Source: Atriophallophorus winterbourni
Lineage: Eukaryota; Platyhelminthes; Trematoda; Plagiorchiida; Microphallidae
Direction: 5' to 3'
Length of the DNA stretch: 64,000 nt
NCBI GenBank assembly: GCA_013407085.1
Contig: JACCGJ010000655.1
Location: 124,001-188,000, forward strand
Within the stretch, counting starts at the first letter, position 1. Each line of letters opens with the position of its first letter. The position numbers were made by a program, and so were the translations under genes. The notes beneath the pieces are model-generated. The model was not told the DNA's origin. It saw only the letters and a list, made by a program, of their open reading frames with translations, and made no database searches. Positions 42,051-54,889 of the stretch are shown here, one piece after another.

Positions 42051-43828
42051 CCTGAAAACGCCTGAATCGGCAAAAACCGGTTGAGGTATTTTTATCGCAG
42101 CCCCGGAACCGTCTATCAAAGGTACCATCTCGCTGCAACAAGCGTTGCTAAAACAGCCTCGATATTTTTCTCGGTCTGATGTTACTAGTGTAACAGCGTT
42201 CACATTGACTGTTGCCTGAAGAGTGCAAGATTAGGGAAGGACAAATTCTAAAAATACTATTAACATGTTGTTGACACACTAAGAATGGATCGGAAGAGAG
42301 TTCCAATAGACTTGATGAAACTGAAATCTAGTGATATTCAACAATTACAACAATTCTCTGGAGTGACAAGCGTGATCTCAATCTTATAACGATACGTTTC
42401 TTCGACTGCAATCATTCCTGGGACACAAATCGTGACACCGGGCAACCCATTATCAAACCTGTTGCAAGTCTCGACAACAGTCGACACATGGGCCAGTTAA
42501 CAAATCTGAACAAATATTTCGATTCAATTCGTCTGTCGCAAGACTGTGAAACGGACAAATAAATTCTTCTTTCGGTTGTTTGATTTGTCAACAACAAACG
42601 CGTACATACTTTACTATAAGCAGAAGAAAATCAAGCACTGGGAATGCAACAAATAATTTAACACTTGGTGTTCAACAGCACTGACATTGGCCAAAGCCTA
42701 TTCCAGTCACTGAACGAAATAAAAAGCCCAGAGGAGAATGCATTGTTCGCAAGTCTCACCGAAAAGTAACGGGCAAGCGATGTGTGAAATGCGAATCTTG
42801 CAAACCTGCTGAAACCCAGCAGGGGAACCGTTTTGTGCATATCAGCTTGTTTAAAACTGTATCATACTCGTAGAGATTACGGAGGTGTTGTTTGCTAAAA
42901 TTATAAAGTTGTTTGAAATTTTCTCGTTTTTATTTTCAAGTTAAAATTTATTCTAACAAAATCACGTAAAAATTAATTGGCGTTTTGTGTGAATTAATCT
43001 CTTAGGTATGCGGTGGTTTAAGGGATCAGGTTTTCTACTAAGCACATCGTGTGTTGGAAAAGCATGCAAATGAGCATTTTAGCTCGATTCATCGTTTACA
43101 AATCGGCTTTAATGAGCTCATTTTAAAGTTGTGTTGTTAACTGGGATTTGTGCTTCAAATTCTCTAAGCGAAATGACCATTAGTAAAACATCATTCGACC
43201 TAAGGTGAATCATAGGAATGTTTACTCCTCAATGTCTTTGTATCCGTAAACAAATATTCTCGTTTTTTTCACTATGGTGTGACGGATAAGTTAGGTTCGA
43301 TCCGGAAAGACGTAAATATCTCAGCCGGTTACATTTTCGGGCACCGGATAGTAGTTAGTTTAGGGCTGATAAAAGTAACATTTGTGATACATTTTATTTG
43401 GAAAGTTTTGAAAAATTGTGTAATTAAGTTAAAGCGCCTTTATAATCGCGACAGAACCATGTGCGAAATAGGGCGCACATTTATATAGTGTTTCGTTGGA
43501 CTAATCTGTTAAATTTTTCATTATTTCATCTCAAATTTAGTTCTCCGAATTTCTGAACATTTTTCTTTCTTATGAGTTTGAACCCCACGAAACAAATTGT
43601 GTATAAAAGCAATGCAAGGCTTTTCATCTAGCAAACTCGGTACTAGGATAAACAGACAAAGAAAAAGAATCAAAAACAACCGCGTGTTTCCTGTGAATAT
43701 CAATTACGATTCCATGATTCTGTACTATCTGAACTCTTTTCGACACATGTCACAGCGTAGATCTTGATAACGTAGAAGTGATAAGGCGGACTATGAAACC
43801 GTATAGGGAATTTCTTCACGCGGAGGCG
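42051..43828. other. No recognised gene
   Basis: AT-rich. cctgaatcggcaaaaaccgg at about 42060 is faintly like the hammerhead core but lacks GATGA. No supported feature. Confidence 0.35.
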
Positions 43829-44016
43829 ATCGTAATAACAAAGTCAGTTGACAATGCAGTCAACAAGGTGGCGAAGATGAGGAAGATGTCTCCGTACTTT
43901 GGCGTTCGGTTCTGTAGTAGACTAGGATTAAAGTGCATGGTCCATAAGTGCACATGATTGACGTATACAGTGTTGTCGGTCAACGGACGATGTTCCCACC
44001 AGCAAACAAACTAAAC
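43829..44016 (-). CDS. Candidate terminal exon, unknown membrane protein
   Basis: On the minus strand an acceptor-like tttgtttag is followed by 62 open codons and a TGA. The peptide includes CWWEHRPLTDNTVYVNHVHL and ends in a hydrophobic stretch (FLIFATLLTALSTDFVITIA) that could be a membrane helix. There is no homology that I recognise and no upstream partner exon found. The frame lacks an early ATG, so only an exon, not a whole gene, is proposed. Confidence 0.3.
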
Positions 44017-44305
44017 AAATGAGGAATTAACACTCCATGCACAGGTTTGAATAAATTAATCTCGATCTCGAATGTCTATTTTAATAAACTTGGCCTTGGT
44101 CAGGTAAATGCAATTTCAATCTAAACCATGTCCTTACTGACGAGCCTACGGTTTCAGAAACGAAACGATACCACAATCTGCTCCAATCTATTTATTGCAA
44201 AACTTTCTTTACATGAATACGGATTCACGATCGGTCTCAAACATATTCAAATACCCTGAATACCCGTAAATACACAATCAAGCACCCAAAGTGATTCACT
44301 TAGTA

Positions 44306-44421
44306 TTGAGCCTTTCATACTCATGAATGTCCACATAGCGAATATTCATCTTCGGTGGCATCGATCGTAAAGCCATTTGTTCCAAAAATTGTTTGATAGC
44401 TTGCCATTGCCGTATTTAGGA
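44306..44421 (-). CDS. Candidate terminal exon with poly(A) signal
   Basis: Minus-strand frame RQWQAIKQFLEQMALRSMPP then KMNIRYVDIHEYERLNTK and TGA. AATAAA follows about 110 nt downstream (tttatt at about 44188 on the plus strand). Protein-like composition, but short and without recognised homology. Confidence 0.25.
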
Positions 44422-45627
44422 TGTACTAAATTATAATAGTAGTAAAACCTGGAAACGTTGGATTCCCAGGATTCCCAGCTAAATTTGATCTTGTACTCAT
44501 CATGGTGGTATGCTCAATGGAAAATGTTATGTATAGTTATGATTCAGTACATACAGTAAAAAGAAACATTGCACTTAATATTGGGTTTACAAAGACAAAA
44601 AGGCGCTTTACTAAAAGCACAAAGTTTGCATGCAGTGACCTTAATTATGTCTCACATCCTAATACCTATTGGAGACGATATAACTTTTTCAATACACATT
44701 CAGCGTCTTTTCTATTAGAAAATGATATCAACACTCTCGAGCTATTTCTGAATTTAACCCGAACGCAAGAACTAATCTAAAATTATCATTCAAAATATTG
44801 AATATTCAATGATGCTAATTTTGCACAGTCGGTCTCCAGCACGTCCCTCATAACTTATTCAAAATAGCGTGATCAAAAGTGCAAATCAATGCGTCATGGT
44901 AGCGCGTGGCTTCTTTATTTTAGCCAATTCATAAAGTGGAATCCTCCATAGTTAGTCAATTAAGTTAGTGAATAACGAATGGATTTGATATGAGATGATA
45001 TTATCACGTTTGCACAATTTTCAACAAACGCTTTCGAAATAAATTTCTTGTATGTGCTTAGAGCATAATCATTCTATGGTCACCTGCCAGATCCGAGCAA
45101 CCCAAAAAACACAACGCTACCGCTCGTTCAACTAAAGAATATTATATATAAGCAACGCTAGACTTTGAAGTTCGTATATATATAAAGTGTACACCATTTT
45201 ATCAGATGGAAGACCTCGGTAATCAGGGTTCACTCGGTCCATCTTTATTACACCCGGATAAACAGTCATCACACTTAGTTGAGGGAGCAGTTTTTGACGT
45301 GTTTTTCTTATCCTTTTTGCCGCATTGATCAACATTTATTTCGGGTTGAATTGCGTTGCTAAATCTACCTGAGGCGGTTTAAATTTTTCCCCAAGTTTTC
45401 GGTAACGATTTTCCAAAATTTCTATTCGAGATTCCTGTTTTGCCTCATGGGGAGGATTCGTGGGTGTATCGCTAGGCTGTTTATTTCGACATGCGTAGCA
45501 AACGCGGGGAAATCAACGTTGTTCATAAACGATACCACTTTAGGACTTTATCACAATTGGTATGTACTTTACCCAATCAGCCGAACCACTTAACTTTGTG
45601 AGATCTCCTTTGTTGCGCATTTGACAC
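44422..45627. other. No recognised gene
   Basis: AT-rich. A 92-codon plus frame (44502-44780) has no motif I recognise. Confidence 0.35.
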
Positions 45628-46480
45628 CTATAAAGTGCTGCCTTCCTTGTCTGGGACATCGAGGTCATCATCATTCGATTCCAAATAACGTGATCTTCTC
45701 AACAGTATTCGAACAAGAACGATATTCTCAATCCTCAGGGATATTGCACGCGTAGGTAAATTTGGGTTAAACTTGAAAAATATAACTTTCGAGGATTCAA
45801 ATTGCTCGAAGTTGAAACGGCTATATTCCGAACGAGCGATTTGAGATGAGTTCAAATATATATGAACCGTCCACACATACGAGTGAGGAAATAAATCAAA
45901 AACTATGAGAGCACAAATTTGTGCGTCCGCAAAGCACATCACGTCTACAAACCATGCATAGAGTTTAGCATCTTCTCCGTAGGTGAGAAGTTTTGACAAG
46001 AGCATTTCGGTATCTAAACGATCGAATTCTTTTGAAAAATCAATATAAATTATGTCCATGGAGTTGCCAGCATCCAGTAACTCAGACCAGGCTTCTTTTG
46101 CTAAAAGCGTGTTTGTCAGGCAAGATCGTTTTCCCTGAATCCATGCTGTGATATATTAAGAGAGGATTTTTGCGATTAATTTTGGCTTAAGGAGTTTAAC
46201 ATGAGTCGTTAAGATGCCGTTTAAACCTCGGATCTCTTGTAAAAATCTCCATTCACTGCAGTCGTGTTGCAGCCATTTACTGGATTCTTCTTCGTACTAA
46301 CTGGGTACACCATGAACGATAACAGCTGGGTGATTTATAGTCTCTTTTGCTAGATCCATAATATTACCACGACTTTGTCGTTCTTTCCACGCAACATCGG
46401 AAAATATTCGTACAGGGAATTTGTTTAAATCTAAGATGTATGAGGTGAGCAAGATATTTCCTGCATCTTGTAAAAACATC
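45628..46480 (-). pseudogene. CR1-like element remnant, ORF1 piece joined to RT piece
   Basis: On the minus strand 46479-46297 reads VRIFSDVAWKERQSRGNIMD and AVIVHGVPS, matching the ORF1 protein of the 57612-61915 element (CRIYPDVPWWERKGSLNDRE; SIVLLGVPE). Next, 46059-45900 reads MDIIYIDFSKEFDRLDTEML, an RT block. The endonuclease that should lie between is missing, so this copy has an internal deletion. Confidence 0.6.
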
Positions 46481-46636
46481 AGTTCTACACGCAGTAACCT
46501 TTATCTGAGGGACGATCATTCACCACAAACACTCGAATACTGATTTAAAGAGATATTCGATTCAGCTCCCTTGCACAATCATGTTCACAAATGCACTAGG
46601 AGAAGAGATTATGATCTCATCTCCGCCTCTGATTTG

Positions 46637-46637
46637 G

Positions 46638-46665
<28 letters not shown>
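46637..46665. repeat. (AT)n microsatellite
   Basis: tatatata run of about 28 bp. Confidence 0.9.
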
Positions 46666-46668
<3 letters not shown>

Positions 46669-47153
46669 TATAGTCGTCAAATGTTATCAACGGTCCGACT
46701 CGTTTGGAGTCGCAATTCCCAAGGTCAGGGTAGTTTTCAGCGCTGTTCATTGATGCAAACACACGCAGTGGTTCTGCCGATCGATCGATGATGAATCGCG
46801 ACACAAATGCGGGTATCACTAATAAGAGAAAAATCAGAATTAAATCTTAAACTACGCTTCGATAGTTGATCGTACGGTGTTGAAAATATAACCAGTCGAT
46901 GCACAAGAATAGGATTCTTTCGATGAATCCACTTCTTTTCCGGACAGCTTTGCATGCGTAGATCGAATGTTAGAAAATCACGAAGAATCCAAATTTGGTC
47001 GTATTAACGACTACCGCTACGAGTATGGTATATTTCGAAAACTATCTTCGAAAGGACTCATATAAGGTATTGATTAATTACATAGGTGTAAGTGTAAGAA
47101 CAGTATATCCTGATAATCAGGAGCCCAAAATAATACGACCACACGGCACGTAA
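46666..47153. other. No recognised gene
   Basis: AT-rich spacer; nothing supported. Confidence 0.35.
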
Positions 47154-47200
47154 TACGATTGCGATGTACATCCGTAGTTGATATCAGCCAAATGCGACAG
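47154..47200 (+). repeat. 3' end scrap of family-B LINE
   Basis: cgattgcgatgtacatccgt agttgatatcagccaaatg, matching the family-B 3' end near 32475-32510 and 37134-37186. Confidence 0.5.
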
Positions 47201-49479
47201 ACAAAAACATTCAACATTAGATTTCTGGAAACCGACTCAGAATGACCGAGAACAATAGACTTCAAAAGAATAAACACGAATCTCACTACTCAAATCTCGC
47301 TCACTGAGACTAATCCTCCATTGGCTTCTTTATTATCACGAATCAATGCTCGGGGTATGAGCAGCTAGAAACGATTTCTTTGTATCAACATAACGATATA
47401 ATTTCGATGAGCCATATTGTATCTATCACGTTCCATACAGAGGTTTCAACTGCGCACAATGTGTGCAGTGACCTTGAAATTGTGGCGCCAAAAAGATAGC
47501 TCGACATGCGCTAGGGCCAATTTTTCGTCCATTATATAGACAGAGCTGACAACGCGGAATTTGAGAACCGTCATTATGCAGATTTTCGTGCACGTTCATC
47601 CGTGCGCGAAATCGAATATGAAGCCGTTAGTGTGTGGGCTGATTTCAAATTTCCTACTCTTGCCTGAAAATGATTTTCCAATGAATTGTCGTTTCTAATC
47701 TTTAGATATTAGTCAAACATAAAATTAAGAAAAATTTCGTTGAAATTGTTGTATTGACTCTTTTGTATTGTGTTTACTACACAACAAAATTTGTAATCTT
47801 GGGGTGATAGTAGGTGTTTTCAGCCTTGCAATGTTCGTGATTTGTAAATCAAATGCAAAGCGAAACCACAATGCTCAACAACAATATCCAATAATTACAT
47901 CCGGTTCCGCCGTTCACCACTAATAATTGTAAGACACTTTTTAATGTTTTCCCGATCTTTTATTCGGTCAGGGGGATTTTGATTCGGGCTGCATTGCCGC
48001 GTATTTTGTTTTTATTGAAAAATGATGTAATGATGCTAATACAGATACCATCTTCACTTTAGAAATCAAATGTTTTGCCATATTCAACTTTAGAACCGTT
48101 TTCGGAATGCCACTAACAGAATATCACAATAGATATTCTATTAACATTGAGAATGTTTACTTGATTTTTGTCAATTAGAAGTGGCGCAGCTGAAAATGTC
48201 TCAAATGTATAGGTAAACAGTAGAGTTTAAACGATAAGAGGGTGCACTAGTAACCTATAATTCTTTCAAGCCTGATGATATGATTTTGCTTCCCATTTGC
48301 AGTGCAAACAACATACGACGAAAATTGCATCTCCTTGGTGTAGATGCTACCAAACGTTGTGGAAACTATTTATGAACTACGCTGCCACCTCAAAGAACCG
48401 GCACAATTCCTTAGAAAAGAAGATTTATTGCCGGTAGTGCGAGATTTGTTATCCTGATAATGAAAAATGAGGTTTAATCAGGTGACGAATGATAGCTCTA
48501 GCATAGAAAGTGCGAAGTACGGGGATACAGCTCCATTAACCACCCCATTTGTTATACGATAAACTTACATTCAATGTTACCGGATTTGCTATTTTACATA
48601 TTAAATAAGAATTCTTTCCACATATTCGCTAATTTCTTTAAAATTTGACGACAAAGTACAAAGTGTGACCAAATAAAAATTTAAGTATTACATGCATACG
48701 CGTTAATTGTTAGCCTTTAAAACTTAACCGTTTGTTTTATTAGTGATTATGCGGCCACTTTAAAAGGAACTTCCTACAACGCACCAAGGTAATAAAAAAT
48801 AAACTCAAAGTAATTCCAGGTCAAGGTTTACTCCTTGATAAAAGGACATTGTAAAATTTTGTTTAAAGCAAACTTTGATTTTTGTTCTTAAAACTATTAT
48901 AAGTTCCACGAAACCAGTTTAACAGTGGATTCAAAATCAAGCTTTCTTTTTAATGAACAAAAATGATTATTTGCATGCATTTCAAAAATACACATTTTGT
49001 GCATGGCTATGGGTTTTACCCAATCTAAATGTGTATGGGCACACGTCGTTGACAGGTTGTTCATACCAACGTTATCCAACAGTGGCTTACAAGCGGAATT
49101 TGTTTCATATACTTGTGTATTTTCGAATTAAGATGTCATTTTACTCGACACTATATTTCAGTTTAGCGAGCTATCGTTATTATCGTCTGTTTGCAAAAAA
49201 TGTCCCTTTCAATATAATGACTAGTACTAATTGCTTAGTGCTTCATGTTGTCGGCTGGAGATGAATGGAACGATTTGTTATCCGGTTTCGGACATCTTGG
49301 AACATTTAGTGAATGCGTGTTTGAAAAACTGGATTGCGGTCCCCACTATTCGATAAGTTAACGGTGTCACTTATTTGGACTGATGTGGTTCCTTAGGTTG
49401 GTGAAAGTGACATTTTGTGCTTCGTGGAAATGTTTGTCAGATTTGTTTTCATGTCATGATTTGATATTAATGTTAAAGA
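47201..49479. other. Gene-poor AT-rich DNA with one weak exon candidate
   Basis: A good acceptor (gcttcccatttgcag) at 48301 is followed by a short plus frame, ANNIRRKLHLLGVDATKRCG, ending in TGA at about 48374; too short to call. No other feature seen. Confidence 0.3.
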
Positions 49480-50110
49480 GTCAGCTAATTGTGAAAAACA
49501 ATTATTAACGCCAGTATAAAAATATTGGTCTTTGTTTATTCGTCTGTATGTGGTTGTGTCTTGGAGTAGTTACTCAGCTTTCTCCATATATTCAGCCTTT
49601 TTCATTAACATGGTCCTTCTTCCTTTATCGGCGGGCAGTATAGCGATGTTTTGGTTTCATTTCAGTTTGTTTGACGCTTTTATTTCCTGTTTAATGAGTG
49701 ATGGTATGTTCTATATTCCTAGTGAGTGCAGATACAATTCGTTTTCGGACATCTTCTAGCGTATCTGCTGACAAGACATGAGATTTCAATATCGACTCTA
49801 AATTGGCAACGAATTGTGTGTGATTAGTTTCTTTCAAATTAAAGTTGAGACCGCGTTCTCAGTCAAGGATCTGTTGGAGATGTCCTTAACCCACAGTTCT
49901 CCGCTGGTAGTATCTTGATAAGGGGTGATTTTGTGAATTTTTTCCAGGTCACGTCGTTTCTTCGCCTTGGTTTTTCAGGTCGTTATTGTGATGGCGTTTT
50001 CCAACCGCTGCGTCATTTCAGGTCCAATTTGGTCTGCACATTTTCGTCTTTCAATATTAATTATTTCTCTATATTTCTTCAAGCGATTATTTGAATCTGA
50101 AATCAGCATT
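49480..50110 (-). pseudogene. Penelope-like element fragment
   Basis: Minus-strand frames read, in order, KKYREIINIERRKCADQI; VKDISNRSLTENAVSTL; (frameshift) ERGLNFNLKETNHTQF with LEDVRKRIVSAL; then NIAILPADKGRRTMLMKKAE and LLQDTTTYRRI. The LS..LT...V...GLNF and ILPADKG blocks are the N-terminal hallmark of Penelope-like reverse transcriptases. Two stops and a frameshift; the catalytic palm is not recognisable further on. Confidence 0.7.
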
Positions 50111-50547
50111 TCCAGCCACTCTCAACGTCAAGATACCATAATTACTAACCTTATATATTCATCAATAATAAGTAGAAGCTGTCGAAAGCGATTATTGTTT
50201 TAAGGATTTTTGGGATTCTTTAGAAACGTGATCGTCTCTCCAGGTTTCGAATATGAATATTTAACCTACATTTTACACAATTAAAAAAGATTTCACAAAG
50301 AAAAATACGTGCATCTACAAATTACAGCCTCATCGATACTCAATATTGGCAATGATTGTAGAATGTATAACAAATCGATCATTTACCCTCATATCTCAAG
50401 TCTAGCTTTATAAAAAAGGGAAGAAAAATTTGTAAAATTTGTAATTGAAAATAATACATAATGAACGACAAAGTGGTTACGAATACCCACAATATGTTCA
50501 TGAATCTTGTCTCTCCGTCCTGCTTAGTTGAAAACCTCCTAGGTAGG
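50111..50547. other. 3' flank of the membrane protein gene
   Basis: AT-rich; no clear AATAAA on the minus strand. Confidence 0.35.
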
Positions 50548-51300
50548 TTACTCCATCTGATCGCGTGATTTAGCCAAGTCACCTTCTTCTAAGGCGTCTT
50601 GTTCACGCGCCGTTTCCGATTGCAAGCTGCGCATCACCATTTGGTAATCCGGAGGAGAATCTGATGCGCTAGGCGCATCAAATTGCGACTGGGTTGGGAC
50701 TTTGAACACAAACGGAAAGCATTTCTTCAACGATTTCTGATTATAAATGCACAGAACAATCAAAAGAGTGCCAACCAAGAAGGCGCAAGTAAGTCCAAGT
50801 AGCAATTTGATTGACGTACAATGCACACCGACCCATGTGACTACTCGAATACCCATACAACAGTCCGAAAAAACAACATGCTTCAAATTATCAACGGAAT
50901 ATGTGGCGTACCACATCAATTTTGTGTTTCCTAGCGTCGAACCATTACTGAGAGCGACCAAACCAGGAAATGCGGTAACGCGGATATCGCCATTCAAGGG
51001 AGGACTAATCGTGGCATGTGCAAGTACTGTCTGAATGCACAAATGCTTCGAAGTTTTCGGATCGTAAGAGCACATTGTGAAGGGAGCACTGGTTGAATGT
51101 TTGCAAATAGTCGAACGACGTAATTCCACGGTTGTTACAACGCTTGAATAGTTGATCGTATGCAACTCGAAAGTGTTTTGACAATTTGGTGCGAAAACTG
51201 CTGATAAAAGCCAGTCATTCCAATGACAACCGTCTGTCCCCTCAAAGCTGGCTCCGATTAGAATGAAATAGCAAGAAAACAACAATACTAGAAAATCCAT
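50548..51300 (-). CDS. Single-exon type I membrane protein, unknown
   Basis: 250 codons. The N-terminus MDFLVLLFSCYFILIGAS looks like a signal peptide. The ectodomain (about 19-163) has eight cysteines (25, 40, 66, 77, 88, 147, 148, 161) and two N-glycosylation sequons (N50, N119). One membrane helix spans about 164-186, and a roughly 64-residue cytosolic tail has a PPDY motif (216-219), which fits WW-domain or sorting partners, and acidic ends. No family recognised. A TATA-like atatatat lies at 51342-51350, about 45 bp upstream. An upstream gcag/gtaag donor near 51326 (minus) leaves open that a short first exon exists. By far the best non-transposon frame in this region. Confidence 0.55.
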   Translation of the reverse strand: MDFLVLLFSCYFILIGASFEGTDGCHWNDWLLSAVFAPNCQNTFELHTINYSSVVTTVELRRSTICKHSTSAPFTMCSYDPKTSKHLCIQTVLAHATISPPLNGDIRVTAFPGLVALSNGSTLGNTKLMWYATYSVDNLKHVVFSDCCMGIRVVTWVGVHCTSIKLLLGLTCAFLVGTLLIVLCIYNQKSLKKCFPFVFKVPTQSQFDAPSASDSPPDYQMVMRSLQSETAREQDALEEGDLAKSRDQME

Positions 51301-53084
51301 GTGCTCAGAAAGTACGCATTCTTACCTGCTATCATGGACAAGATATATATGCGGTTCACTCCGATAGGCATCTATTTCTCATTGGTTGGTATTTGACCAT
51401 TTTGAATGTCTCACACAATTTTGTTTGTTGAACCCACGTGACAAACGCGAGAACAAATTTTGATCGATCATACACAAACGGCTCCACCTAAATTTGCTCA
51501 GGGAATCTGAACGACCAGCATTGACAGTGCCTGCGTATTGACCTGACGTGTACTAAACGTACGTATTCGTGGTCACGTGAACAATTAAGGTCAAGTTTCG
51601 TATTGGCCTTGAAAGAATTTGAACTGCTGGTCAGTTACGTCGTAACATAACGTTGTCCAATACTACATATTTTAATAAATGCAATGTGTAATATTTTTCT
51701 TGTAGCTCACTGGCCGGCACTCCGCTTTGAATTTTACGTTGTTTACGTTCAGTTCTTTAAAACAGGATTTGATTTTAATAGGAAATTAAAACAGTTTAAC
51801 ATATAAACTAGAAAAACATTGGTTTTGCACGTTTACAACTATCTATCGTGTTACCGTGTCGCTCAAGTTAAATCGTTTTGTTTTGACCACTGTGGCATAC
51901 AGTGTCTGACAAAACTTTACTGCTTAATAACATGCTGCATGATTCGTTGAATAAAGACTAATAGTTTACGATACCATGCTAAATGAATTTCAAATGTAGA
52001 ATACATTCAAACTTCCCTCCAGTTATTCAGTTTGACATGATGGTTTCGCGTAAGCAGTTTGAGATTCTAAAATTTTTGAGTAGAAAATACAATCACTTTG
52101 TCGATTGCCACAAGATAACAGCATAATAAAAGCATCTGAATTATCTGAATTATGTATTGTTTAATATATACATCAAGCTTCGTCTTAAAAATACACAAGA
52201 TGCTAATCGCAAGATTCCTTTCAGCTCTCCAGTTGACATTGTGATATAGCCAATATCTTTGTATGCTTGGCTGAGAGAGCGATCACTTACACTTGCATGG
52301 AAGTGAATTCCAGCGAACGAGGTTCTGAAATGTGTAAAAGTCCAAAAGGGGGTCAGGTGGGAATCTGGTTTACGGAGTGTTCCGTTGTAAGATAGACCGC
52401 AGGTTAGATAAACAGTTTAGTCGGTGAAACACTGCGTTTACTTTGGTTGAAAAATTATTTAATATCTTATCAGAAACGATTAGTTCGTAATTTCTTATGA
52501 CCTTGGCCATCTTCGAGATTGACCGAACCAATTTAAGCAATATGACGTGACATTTATTCAAGCCAAATGCTTGATATTGATCGTCTTGCTCCAGAGCATC
52601 GTGACGTGCGGTTGGATTAATGTTGACATCCGATATTTTTGATATAACTTTCATAGTTCTCATCCAATCGGTTTGATTTTCGGATACCGATCTGCAAGTT
52701 TGCTACGACTGATCGATTTATACAAAAAATACCCATCTACGATGTCTCGTTCTTTGTGTGCGTCACTCATATATTTTCTGAAGTTCGTTCGTTTATTTGA
52801 ATCGCTTTTTTATTTCTGCTGTTAGATCAACCCACCTGGGTTTACCACTGTCATGAACTACTCGGAGAAATACTCAACGTGGAATCAATTTCACGCCAAT
52901 ATTCTCAACAGGATGCTGACACATTCGCGGCTAAATCGGGTGACGAAATATTATTGAAACTCGTCACTTTCCGTCAACTTCACACAATAAGATACAAACA
53001 AACTCCAGCCATATCGAATTTTGTGCTTAGGACTTTTTGTAGGCCCCGTTAACATGAAACGATCTGATATTCGCGAAACATGCG
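51301..53084. other. Upstream of membrane protein gene; no other gene recognised
   Basis: AT-rich. A 97-codon minus frame (52370-52663) is unrecognised. The last ~200 bp before 53085 may be the 5' part of the CR1-like element. Confidence 0.35.
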
Positions 53085-53543
53085 TTGACCCCAATAAAGT
53101 CGTCTGTTACGTGTCGCAACTGTTCCCACATGTGTCACGCAAACTGCGACAAATCATTGAACCGGGAGGCGTTATCGATTCTGAGTGATGAAAATATGCA
53201 TGGTGAGTGCTACGTCTGTAGAAATTGTCGAACTAAACCAAACGCAGATTTACCTGCTCGAACAAGTGCCCAGGAAAGCAAACTAGATGATCGGATTCTG
53301 AGTTTAGAGCTCGGCATACAAACGTTGAAGACATCGGTAGAAAATCTGGTCACCGCTCAGAATTCTCAGTTTGCCCGTATAGGTTTCGATAAATCGGAAA
53401 CAACTAACAGTAATACCGGTCAGATAAAAGCTGCTTCTTCGCAGATCATGCAACACGAAGGTTCAGCTGTTGCAAATGTGCCGAAGAGTCTAGAAGTGCA
53501 TTCCTTTTCATCAAGACGTCACCTTTACAACTGCGACTGTTAA
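53085..53543 (+). pseudogene. CR1-like ORF1 with PHD-like zinc cluster
   Basis: 152 codons. CRNCSHMCHANCDKS then ECYVCRNC gives a PHD-like cysteine/histidine pattern, followed by a likely coiled coil (SKLDDRILSLELGIQTLKT). PHD domains occur in CR1 ORF1 proteins. The RNA-binding part found in the minus copy (RIYPDVPWWER) is not seen here. Confidence 0.65.
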
Positions 53544-53899
53544 AGGCTTGTCTGCCCAAAACTTCCCTGGTGCGCAAAATGTTGCGGAACCAAAGCCAAC
53601 TGCTCATCTGAAACTTCAGCGAAAGCCCTCTGGTTCAAAACCAAAAGTCACAGTGCAAAATACTCATAAAGTGGACATCATAGGTATTCGATTTTAAGCA
53701 GTTGAAACGTCCCGCACCCAGCGAAAGAGACAGGCACACAGTGTACATTATAGATCATTCTATTCCAACAGTACAACCGCAGAGCGATCAGGCATTCTTG
53801 CAAGCAAAAGCCTTCAGATGCCGACTCTAGAGGAGTCAGCCTAACAGATATTCTGCACTCTGTTAGACTTGTTCCCCACACCCAATCCTTGTTGAGAAA

Positions 53900-54706
53900 A
53901 ACTACTATGAAATGCCTCTACACTAACGCACAATGTCTGGATAAAAAATCGGTGAACTGCGTGCAGTTTTTCTGAAATTTTCACCAGACATCATCGCCGT
54001 AACGGAAACGTGGCTCCAGACTCACCAACAAAATATTGAACTAGAATTACCCGGAATGTCACTTATTCGCCTTGAACGTGAAACGAGAGAAGGAGGAGTA
54101 GCTTAGTATTATAGTCAAAACATTCTGTGCCGTGAGATTACGGATCCAGACATCTTATTACTAGATACACTCTGGTGCTCAGTCCGATTAGCTAACGTCG
54201 AAGACTGTGTTTTGGGAGTAGCATTTCGCCCACCGTCTACACAGGATACTTACAATCTGGCCCTACTCGATAGAATTCGCATGGTTACTTCTAGATTCAC
54301 TTGCGGATTTTTAATTATGGGTGACTTCAATTTACCAAATCTGCAGAGCATTACCGTTCACCCAGATCCCTCCCTCGAACGCGCATTCAGTGAGTTGTTG
54401 GACGATATTGATCTTTATAACCACATTGCATGTAATACCCATTAACACGGAACCGATTTATCTTCATTCTTGGATCTCGTTCAGACAAGCAATGAAAACG
54501 ACATTGCTAATGTTGCTTACAAAAGTCCACTGGGACTAAGTAATCACGTCGTTATCCAGTTTGACTATTTGTTTGAAGCTGTAGTAACAAACGGTGCCCG
54601 TACAATAGTTAGACGGATCAACATTTTGGCTTTGAGTGATGCTATTAAAACGCGATTAACTGCCAACCGGAAACCAGCAACGTACATGAGTTTTGGGTAT
54701 GGCTAA
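53900..54706 (+). pseudogene. CR1-like endonuclease, broken
   Basis: CLYTNAQCLDKK (about 53920), SPDIIAVTETWLQ, LDTLWCSVRLANVEDCVLGV, FLIMGDFNLPN (about 54310) and the terminal LSNHVVIQFDY block (about 54535). These are APE motifs spread over at least three frames with in-frame stops. Confidence 0.75.
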
Positions 54707-54889
54707 TATCTAATAATATCCTAATATCTAGTCTCAAGAATTCAATCGTAACGAGCCCCGAATTTGTCATCAGCTGGATCAACAACTACATCAGAAACAG
54801 TTGAATCTCTAGCCACTATTTTATTCATCTGTGTTTAGCCAGAGAGAATATGCGATTTACTTCAACAACGGTTGCCATGAGTGAAATAA

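Noticed and set aside
43521..43703. 60-codon minus frame with a hydrophobic start
   Set aside because: Short, AT-rich, no homology or gene context; such frames are expected by chance.
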